From NCBI GenBank assembly GCA_001599715.1, contig BCHU01000006.1, positions 1,284,765 to 1,348,764 on the forward strand: DNA of 64,000 nt, written 5' to 3'. The stretch is from Phaeotremella fagi. Taxonomy: Eukaryota > Basidiomycota > Tremellomycetes > Tremellales > Phaeotremellaceae. Both the position numbers and the translations under genes were made by a program. Shown here piece by piece: positions 56,803 to 64,000 of this stretch. The notes beneath the pieces are model-generated. The model was given only the letters and a program-made list of their open reading frames with translations, was not told where the DNA came from and did not search any database. The first letter of the stretch is position 1, and every line of letters begins with the position of its first letter.

Positions 56803-57825
56803 ATGGTAACAACTCTACCTCACGATCTCCACCCGTTAATCATTTCCTTCATCGACAACCCAAGTCTATCAATGTTGTCCGTCTCCAAAACATGGTTCCA
56901 ATTGATAGGTAAAAGGAAATTTCGTTCAATATCAGTAATCAATCAAAGTTCATTACCATTCCACAACATCAATTCTTATCGTCATCCATATCGCAATCGA
57001 TTGAGTACTGACAACTCCACCTCTGAACTTGATTTAGATTGGATGAGAAAAACGTTATGGGGTTATATCGAAACTTTTGATTGTCATTTATCTTTGGATT
57101 TCATGCTACCGTCGAAAACGAAGGATATCTGTAATCTAAAATCCATCAGAGTCTTCCCTCCGGAAACAGGATATCAATCTTTGACAATTGGTATAATGAA
57201 AGATTACAAAATTCAAAATTTGATAATCAGGTCTCTACCGTTACAAATTCGATCATCATCTTTACTCTTCCTAAACGTTTTCAGCTGTGACACTCAAAAT
57301 CTCATTCTTGTCATCGACCCGTACCTCCAAGAAGACACGGAAGTTGGTGATATACATTCATTGAACGATTTCAGACAGGATATCACTGTTCAACGTTTAC
57401 GTTTAACGAAATTAACTATCGTATTTCGGTCAGATCCAAAGTCCATCCCTCAGATTGGAACACATTTGGGATTTTCGATCAGTAAACGCACGGCTAGGGA
57501 ATACATCACAAGAACAGCCGAGATCCTATGCAATCATTTCGGTATGAAATTAGATATAGTCAACCTACCCTGGTTATTCCACGATTCCGATCCAAAATGG
57601 AACGACCTTGGAACACAGATTGAGAACAATTTCAGATATTTCGTTAAGAACACTTTAAGACTTCTTAAGCAGCCTACAACGAGAGAGGAGGAGATTGAAT
57701 TAGATAGGGTTGTTAGTGAACGACAGGAGGAGATTCGATTTTGGAGGATGGAAGAATGGGTTGGGGAGGGTTTGTGGGAAGGTGTTTTTGATGAAGAGGA
57801 GGTTAGACCTTGGTTAGTCACTTAG
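56803..57825 (+). CDS. F-box-like protein 1 (tandem pair)
   Basis: A single-exon frame encodes 340 residues. The N-terminus T-L-P-H-D-L-H-P-L-I-I-S-F-I-D followed by L-S-V-S-K-T-W-F-Q-L-I-G has the pattern of an F-box (L-P-x-x-L-x..I-x-S-F-I-D..S-V-x-K-x-W). F-box proteins usually bring substrates to SCF ubiquitin ligases. The rest has no repeats I recognise; predicted strands and helices alternate. The C-terminus W-R-M-E-E-W-V-G-E-G-L-W-E-G-V-F-D-E-E-E-V is nearly shared with the next gene, as is D-L-D-W-M-R-K. Together they form a small lineage-specific pair. Confidence 0.6.
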   Translation: MVTTLPHDLHPLIISFIDNPSLSMLSVSKTWFQLIGKRKFRSISVINQSSLPFHNINSYRHPYRNRLSTDNSTSELDLDWMRKTLWGYIETFDCHLSLDFMLPSKTKDICNLKSIRVFPPETGYQSLTIGIMKDYKIQNLIIRSLPLQIRSSSLLFLNVFSCDTQNLILVIDPYLQEDTEVGDIHSLNDFRQDITVQRLRLTKLTIVFRSDPKSIPQIGTHLGFSISKRTAREYITRTAEILCNHFGMKLDIVNLPWLFHDSDPKWNDLGTQIENNFRYFVKNTLRLLKQPTTREEEIELDRVVSERQEEIRFWRMEEWVGEGLWEGVFDEEEVRPWLVT

Positions 57826-58049
57826 TGTTCAGGGAATGGGCTTGATAGACTATCTTTTTCTCGTTATTGGTGTTCGCTGCTAGTGTCTATTACATCCATG
57901 TAGCTGTAGATATGTATGCATCTGTGAATGATTAAAGGTCTACGTGGGTGTTGTAGCATCGGCGGATCGGCGGAATAGACAAGCTTAAGTGGGATAGGGG
58001 TAACTTTAACTATATCATCTTTAACAATCTTGTCAGTTATCTTATCATA

Positions 58050-59333
58050 ATGTCAAGCACTTCCACAATGTCAAGTACTCCCACAACAACTTCTGATTCA
58101 GATCTAATTTCCATGACTCACCATCTGAATCTCAGCGACGAGACTGTAGGGGAAGACGAACAACGGCCAGATCCAATCTTCCCCAAAGAAGTCATGACAA
58201 CCATCTTCTCATTCATGGAACCAACACTTTTAAACATGACGATTGACAAGAACAGTTTCGAAACGATCGGTAGAAATTACTACAGAAAATTATCGATATC
58301 CATCACTAAACCATTACCGTTCGTTCCTATCACCAGAAGAACGATCAAAGAAGAGAACGACAAAGAGTTGGAATTCGAAACTCGAATCCCAACAACCAAA
58401 AAAACTCAATCCCGTTTATTCAGTCAATCACCTGATATGGGTTGGATGAGAAAGAAAGTTTTGAGTTACACGAGGATACTGGATATTCAACTATGCGTTA
58501 ATCTAACGTTTTCCTCCGACATGAGATATCTGAATCATCTAGAGTCGATCAGGATTTTCCCTAAAAGTTCTTTCGATCGACTCGATTCAAGTTATCTCTA
58601 TCCTGATGATCTATCTTCATCTGATATCAAATGTAGAACAGAGGTCAGACGGTTTCCAGCTTCAACCGTCGTCACATCTTCAGGTTTGTTAACAACACGT
58701 CGAATATTTCGTTCACCAACTCATTTGGTTCTATGTCTCGATCTCCCTGATATCGAATTCTTCACTCCATCGACACCACCACGTCCTGCACGTCATCCTT
58801 TCGGTTCAGAAACTTACACCGAACTACTTATAAAACAATTTGGTAAAATCAGGTGTAGACATGAATCTACTTGTTGTGGTGTTGGCACCCAACCTACCGT
58901 AGAATATCATCGACATGGATATGACGAGTTTACAGTGGTGTTCTGTGACAACGGTTTGAAATATCCAAAATTAATTAAAGGAACTCCAAACTACGACACC
59001 ACACTGAATTACGTCAAAGCACTCAATCGTCTCTTAACATCACGAATAGGGGTTACGATTAATCTTGTCAACGTTCTTGGATTTTTCGGTATCACATCAG
59101 ATGATCCAGATGCGGACGTCATCGCCAGCTTTCTGAAAGATTCATTTCATGTTTCATCAGCGACACACATGGTTCAGGAGAATATCGTTGGTGATTTGGA
59201 CGCTATCATGAAACATTTACGGGGTATGGAGATTGACAATAAATTACGAATGTTCACGATGAAAGAATGGGTCGATGAAGGTCTTTGGGATGGGGTTATG
59301 GATGAAGAAGAGGTTTCAGCTTGGTTGAGGTGA
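58050..59333 (+). CDS. F-box-like protein 2 (tandem pair)
   Basis: A single-exon frame encodes 427 residues. It resembles F-box-like protein 1: F-P-K-E-V-M-T-T-I-F-S-F-M-E-P near the N-terminus in place of the F-box, D-M-G-W-M-R-K-K-V-L-S-Y-T-R-I-L-D, L-E-S-I-R-I-F-P, and the end M-K-E-W-V-D-E-G-L-W-D-G-V-M-D-E-E-E-V. An extra region of about 80 residues in the middle includes C-R-H-E-S-T-C-C, which could bind metal or be structural. The F-box match here is weaker than in copy 1 (no tryptophan after the S-V-x-K position). Start is ATG at 58050; two further in-frame ATGs follow closely. Confidence 0.55.
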   Translation: MSSTSTMSSTPTTTSDSDLISMTHHLNLSDETVGEDEQRPDPIFPKEVMTTIFSFMEPTLLNMTIDKNSFETIGRNYYRKLSISITKPLPFVPITRRTIKEENDKELEFETRIPTTKKTQSRLFSQSPDMGWMRKKVLSYTRILDIQLCVNLTFSSDMRYLNHLESIRIFPKSSFDRLDSSYLYPDDLSSSDIKCRTEVRRFPASTVVTSSGLLTTRRIFRSPTHLVLCLDLPDIEFFTPSTPPRPARHPFGSETYTELLIKQFGKIRCRHESTCCGVGTQPTVEYHRHGYDEFTVVFCDNGLKYPKLIKGTPNYDTTLNYVKALNRLLTSRIGVTINLVNVLGFFGITSDDPDADVIASFLKDSFHVSSATHMVQENIVGDLDAIMKHLRGMEIDNKLRMFTMKEWVDEGLWDGVMDEEEVSAWLR

Positions 59334-59857
59334 TTCGGGTTGTTGGTCTTGGATTGTAATTTTAGGAGTTGTTGCTCAGTATTCACTTGTTTTGGGTATC
59401 ATGTACGTCTTTTTGCATTCAACTGTTGGGTACCTCAACCAGACGCTTCCCAACCCCATGGGCAAAAGTCGTTTGAACCCTTGAGAGACCCAAATCATAC
59501 TGAAACGCTATCAACCTGAACCTATCTTATCTTGACGTCTCTTGACTCAAATCTTCAATTCTTACTTCTACTGCGTATCTGAAATCATCAGAAACCAAAA
59601 TCAAATGGTTCAAAGAACTGAGGGTCTTCGATTTTTCACATTGAACGACGGGATCAATGGGGGTCGCTGGAAGGGATTTTTCGGGAAGAAGAAAATGATC
59701 TCTTAAGAAAGAAATCGCAGTAGAAAGAATCGACGGATCTGACTGGAACCATTCCAGAATGCCGGTTAAAATCGAGACAAAAAATTCATCGAACACTGAG
59801 ATAAGAATCATATATCAGATGATAATATCAAACCTCCACAAACACCTCCACCAAAAC
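59334..59857. other. Gap between F-box-like gene 2 and GDP-mannose transporter
   Basis: The 524-bp stretch separates two convergent genes. A minus-strand ATG-to-stop frame at 59527-59811 could encode 94 residues (start I-L-I-S-V-F-D-E-F-F). It lies 46 bp after the transporter stop, within likely 3' UTR, and has no recognisable feature. I list it here rather than as a gene. Confidence 0.4.
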
Positions 59858-61503
59858 CTAAGCCTTGCCAATTCCAGCTCTAACTTTCTCAGCAGCCATC
59901 ACCTTGGCCTGATTAGTTTTAGCGACGGCGTAAACGATTCCTGCAAGACCACCAACACCGATGGCAGAGACGTTACCGAATGAAGCTGGATCGCCGAAGA
60001 ACAACATTCCAGAAGCTGCCACGGGGAGTTTGTTGAGTGCACCGACCATACTAAAGACGTCGTGAGCAACGAAATCAAGATTGATGTAAACAAGGAGGCA
60101 CCTACCTATAAGTGGTACTACCACAAACTCTAACACACCAAGCAGTACTGTAACTAATGAAAACTGCTGCAGCACCTGAAAAGGCGATTGCTGAAAGCAA
60201 AAGAACTCGATTTGAAGCTGGGAAATTCAAAGCTAGCGATTCAGATCCCCAATCTTCAATGACGATGGATGCCAAAGCGAGGACCGGGATAGAAAGTAAA
60301 TTGTTGTAAAACATTGAATCCCAATCTTTGAAGCCGGTGATCTTGATTCTTTTACGCATGAACAGGACCTATCGGGTTTAGTTTGGGGTTTAAAGAGTGT
60401 GACTCACGTAAGCAGCTGAAGCTAGACAGTTGAGGGCCATCCAGAAATATCCGGCGTTGATTCCTCCAAGGACGCCTGTGCTGATTACGTCGAGACCTGT
60501 TGTAGGGTCTATCGAAGCGCTACGTGAGAAATGGGAGGAAATGTCTGCCCATGCTGCGATGATTGATGATCCAACCTGTAGAGTATGAGTGCGATTCTGA
60601 CAGGTTTACAAGGGTTACGTACCATTAAAGCAAAAGCGCAAAGAGTGAGACCAGTCACGGTTCCGTTAAACATGAACACCTCTCCATAAGCGATCAAGAT
60701 GATGGTGAGATTTTTGAAAATACTAAAATCGAGTCAGTTGAACTGTTACGAGTTTCACGAAAACAAGACTGACGTGTAAACGGGGATAGTGAGAAATTGC
60801 TATAACTCAATGAGTGTCTGCTCAAACGTCGATGAAAGGCATACCAATGATTTAGAACCAGTATAAATGACAGCAACGAGTAGACAAGAAATTGGATACC
60901 AAGCTTTAGCATCTTTTAGATCGAAATCGCGGACTGTTACGTGTTAGTACGCGTTGATGTTCATTCAGATGATGTAGATCTCGGACTTACAAGAAATCAA
61001 ACCTAGACGCTTGACGAAGGTGACGGCCAGAACACAAACTGCTGATTGGATGGCAAGAAGCAAAAAAGTCATGGTGAAGTTGGCTCCTGACACAACATAC
61101 TGGAGACAACCATCAGTACCCTCTTTCTCATATACTCCAGTCGAACCTACTTTGTTAACAACAGTCATCATGATCGAAGCAGCGCAATAAGATAAAATAG
61201 GTAAAGCTAAACCAAGAAACATCAGTCACCAAGATCGACCTCTAAAAACGACAAATCAAACCCACCTTGCTCTTTAGAAGTAGGATGATGAAGTTCCTTC
61301 TCTCTCTCTTTCCCAACTCCCAATCCCAAACCCAAACCATCCTTGGCCAACGGTAACATCTTGATATCTTCTTCACTCTCACCTAAAACCCTTGAAGCGG
61401 CTGTGTTGGGACTACCATAAACGTTTGACGACGAGGTCGAACGTGTCAATGGTGGTGACGAGGCTCGGGAGAGTGATTGAGGTGTTGGAGCGAATGGTTT
61501 CAT
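59858..61503 (-). CDS. GMT1: GDP-mannose transporter (VRG4/GMT type)
   Basis: This Golgi nucleotide-sugar transporter exchanges luminal GMP for cytosolic GDP-mannose, the donor for protein mannosylation and mannose-containing polysaccharides. About six exons give roughly 390 residues. An N-terminal S/T/P-rich cytosolic tail of 90 residues precedes about ten hydrophobic helices ([19 protein letters not shown], and others). [11 protein letters not shown] and [16 protein letters not shown] match VRG4; the G-A-L-N-K motif is the known GDP-mannose binding site. Start is ATG at 61503; stop TAG at 59858-59860. Cryptococcus has two such transporters; which one this is cannot be told here. Confidence 0.92.
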
Positions 61504-61961
61504 TGTGTTTTTGACAAGATGATGGAAGGAATGATAAAATTCAATGCAAAAGCGAATGAATTGAGATCAGACTTTGATGGCTTGGGGTGTCGGCGTTTTT
61601 ATTGATGAGATCTTGGGATCTATTGGATGTCACACAGGCAGGTTGATGGTGATAAGCAAGTGATTGATGGCGATGTGTATAGATGTGATAGTGATATTGT
61701 TAGAGTACAAAGTAAATACGATGCATACAAATAAAGTCACTGCGGTAAATCTTCTCTCTCTCCTTGTCTCGTCTTCTCACACCGTGGCGTCTCCCGTCGC
61801 GTCCCTTGGACTCGTAGTCTCACTCACATAAACATACATTACTGACTTTTATTCTCCGATTCAAATAATCCGATGCAATGCATCCAATAATAATACTTCA
61901 ATCAGGGTATATAAAATAGAATAAAACATATACTTCAATCATGACCACAATGACACACTAC
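61504..61961. promoter_or_regulatory. GDP-mannose transporter upstream region / HSE1 3' flank
   Basis: This 458-bp interval is between two genes on the minus strand: the HSE1 stop and the transporter start. Its right half is AT-rich 3' UTR, and the left half holds GATGATGG and GATTGATGG repeats close to the ATG. Confidence 0.45.
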
Positions 61962-64000
61962 CTAAACTCCCATCCTGCCCATCCCGTTCGTGACACCATC
62001 AACACCTTGAGCCTGGCCTTGTACTGGGTATGGTGGAGCAGATCCATACAAGTTTCCGTTAGCTTCTAAAACTTGCTGAGGTGGTGCTGGATTGGCAGAT
62101 GGGAATTGTTGAGTTGGATAACCTTGCTGCTGCTGTTGATGATTGTAATATTGATAATTTTCCGTACCCTGTCCTGCTAAACCTGGTTCAGTCGCGCTCA
62201 ATGGAACGTCATTGGGTGGATAAGGAGGTGCACCGCTAGGTGGTCCGTTTGGATGTTGCTGTTGCTGTTGATAGTACTGTTGATGTTCTGCATATTGCTG
62301 TTGTTGTTGATCGGGATAATATGGTTGAGGTGGACCCTGACCTTGTTCTTGTGGAAGTGGGAGTGGTTTCTGGCTATCGTGACTTTGACCACGAGCTGGA
62401 ACTGGTTGAGGGAATCCTTGACCAGGATACGGTTGCTGAGGTTGAGCCTGGTATTGTGGCTGTGCTTGTGGTGGTGGTTGCTGTTGCTGTTGCTGTTGCT
62501 GAACAGCTGGATGTTGACCTTGATATGGAGGAGCGTACTGATCCGGGCCAGGTGGGGGTGCATAAGCATATTCTTATCATCAGCTTGATCTCATCTTGGA
62601 CTTACGTTGAACAGGGGGAGAACTTCGGAGATCCTCATATTGTCGCATGGCTCTGATGAAATTCGCGTTCATGTGTTCCAATTCAGCTATATCCAATCAG
62701 CACTTATCCCGTCAAACAGAACGACCCACCCTTTTGATCAGAATACTTCTTGATCAGAGCATTGATTTGACCTTGAAGACCAACACTTGCTTGATACATC
62801 TGTTCAATTTCAGGTCGATCATCAATACGATCCCCACGAGTTGGATCCACACTTTTCATAGTTTGTAAAAGTTGATCAACAAGACCTAGATTGTCAGTTG
62901 ACGACAACGAAATGAAACCCACCAAGTGATGCAAAAACCCTCGCTTCCTCTTGAGCTTCGTCTTGTAATTCTTTCGGCGAAGGCTCTGGAAGTGGTTCAA
63001 CATATGTCGTTGGGAAAATCTACATCATCAGTGTATGCAAATTAATAACGACTCACCCCAATCTTCCCGTTACAAGCACCTCGCCACCATTCTTTGAATC
63101 CTCGATCCAACACCTTGATAACATCTCCCCGTTCAAAGTTTAATTCTCCAACTTCAGCAGTGGTAAAGGTGTAAAGAGCTCTGACACGAGTAGCCGTGTT
63201 GATATCGACAACAGCTACAGGTTCTGGTTCAGGTTGAGGCTGAGGTGCTGGTGGAGCGACGTAACTGGATGGTTGATTTACACGAGGTTGAGTAGCTGCT
63301 GATATATACGCTGGAACGGCTGATGACGACGATCCACCTGCATTGGTTGACTGAGAAGAAGAGGGTTGATATCGTCCACCTTTATCTTGTTTTGATAGTT
63401 CCAAGACACGAGCGAGTTCTTCTTCCTCCTGCTGACGACGAATCTCGTCCTATTCGTAAGTTTGTATCTCAAAGCCTGTACTCACATTATTCTCACGAAC
63501 AGGTTCAGCATCATCAAAGCTAAAATCTAAGTTGTTGTAAGCAAAAATCTAAGCCGTCAGAATACTCACTTTTCGCCCTCAGATCATCGTACAGTTGACC
63601 CATCAATCCTAAATTGGGATCCCCAGTGTCTTCCAAAGTCTTAGCCCAAGATTTAATGAACGACAAAGCCTTTTTCTTCACAGGTGCGGGTGTCGTCTAT
63701 AGATGGTTTAGTACATTGATGAGGAGGCATGAGTTACTTACCCTATCATTGACCAATCTATCAAGCGCACTAGTCCAATTACGAGAAGACAATTCTTCGT
63801 ACAACTCCTTTCCACAGTTTTGGACCAGAGTATTGGCGAGCTAAACATGTCAGATAAATATCAATGTTCACGACGACTCACCTCTAAAGCATAGATTTGT
63901 ACGTTGGGATTACGATGGGCGAGTCTCTTTTGTAAAGCTCCAACGGCGTTACGAGCTCTGTTCTGATCAGTATCGTAAACGTTGTTGAAGAAGGTAGACC
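61962..64000 (-). CDS. HSE1: HSE1 / STAM, ESCRT-0 subunit (5' end outside window)
   Basis: Hse1 with Vps27 forms ESCRT-0, which sorts ubiquitylated membrane proteins at endosomes. The window holds most of the gene; the first exon(s) lie beyond 64000. Visible in order: the VHS domain (R-L-A-H-R-N-P-N-V-Q-I-Y-A-L-E, L-A-N-T-L-V-Q-N-C-G, F-I-K-S-W-A-K-T), a UIM (E-E-E-E-L-A-R-V-L-E-L-S), then an SH3 domain (V-R-A-L-Y-T-F, G-E-L-N-F-E-R-G-D-V-I-K-V, W-W-R-G). A GAT-like helical region (I-N-A-L-I-K-K-Y) and a long Q/P-rich C-terminus with polyglutamine follow. Domain order is the STAM/Hse1 order. Introns are short. Confidence 0.93.

Noticed and set aside
59527..59811. 94-codon minus-strand frame after the GDP-mannose transporter
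   Set aside because: It starts 46 bp after the transporter stop and probably lies in its 3' UTR; a small gene is possible but not supported.
15774..61503. A cell-surface glycan gene cluster (PIG-H, KRE6, aspartic protease, ALG9, GDP-mannose transporter)
   Set aside because: The genes are spread over 46 kb among unrelated housekeeping genes and have unrelated promoters; density is as expected for a fungal genome.
1..64000. Transposons, CRISPR arrays or viral insertions
   Set aside because: I saw no transposase, reverse transcriptase or integrase frame, no terminal repeats, and no spaced repeat array. The only arrays are the 17-bp repeat and simple codon repeats.

Overview
The window is nuclear DNA of a basidiomycete yeast or filamentous fungus, most probably a tremellomycete of the Cryptococcus/Kwoniella type. 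Genes are dense and split by many very short introns (about 33-70 nt, GTAAGT/GTGAGT donors). The set includes fungal-specific families: Kre6/Skn1 glucan synthesis protein, VRG4-type GDP-mannose transporter, NCE101, Emi1/DUF3128, and the monopolin subunit Csm1/Pcs1. All calls come from reading translations by eye; no database search was run. Exon joins were made by hand. Where I summed exon lengths (KHA1, RAD10, PRTase, mS41, PIG-H, DUF1365) the total was a whole number of codons.

Layout: 0-5 kb holds the 3' end of exosome subunit RRP42 convergent with a KHA1-type K+/H+ antiporter. 5-9 kb: a PRPP-binding phosphoribosyltransferase, RAD10/ERCC1, and a divergent PCS1/CSM1. 9-13 kb: a large unrecognised cysteine-rich protein with a repeated F-P-x-x-G-A-R motif, divergent from NCE101. 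13-19 kb: mS41 (with a 7-nt exon), TFB3/MAT1, PIG-H/GPI15, an intron-containing tRNA-Gln(CTG) and ferrochelatase. 19-25 kb: NUP188. 25-27 kb: two small divergent genes I do not recognise. 27-30 kb: KRE6/SKN1. 31 kb: RPS10. 32-34 kb: a DUF1365 protein with a 4 x 17 bp tandem repeat just upstream. 35.7-37.9 kb: a forkhead factor behind a 1.7 kb non-coding stretch. 38-42 kb: sterol O-acyltransferase divergent from ARPC1.

42.6-46 kb and 53-59.3 kb look like accessory, lineage-specific DNA. They contain an unrecognised paralogous pair about 12 kb apart on opposite strands sharing a promoter block with an ACGCGT site; a tandem duplication of about 0.8 kb whose second copy is frameshifted; an unrecognised serine-rich gene; and a tandem pair of F-box-like genes. 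Between and after them lie ordinary genes: a GPI-type aspartic protease, ALG9 divergent from EMI1, the GDP-mannose transporter, and HSE1/STAM running off the right edge.

Several genes act on the secretory pathway and cell surface (PIG-H, KRE6, the aspartic protease, ALG9, GDP-mannose transporter). They are scattered among housekeeping genes, so I do not propose that they form a cluster. Many longest open frames in the window begin at TTG or GTG; I chose the first usable ATG instead.
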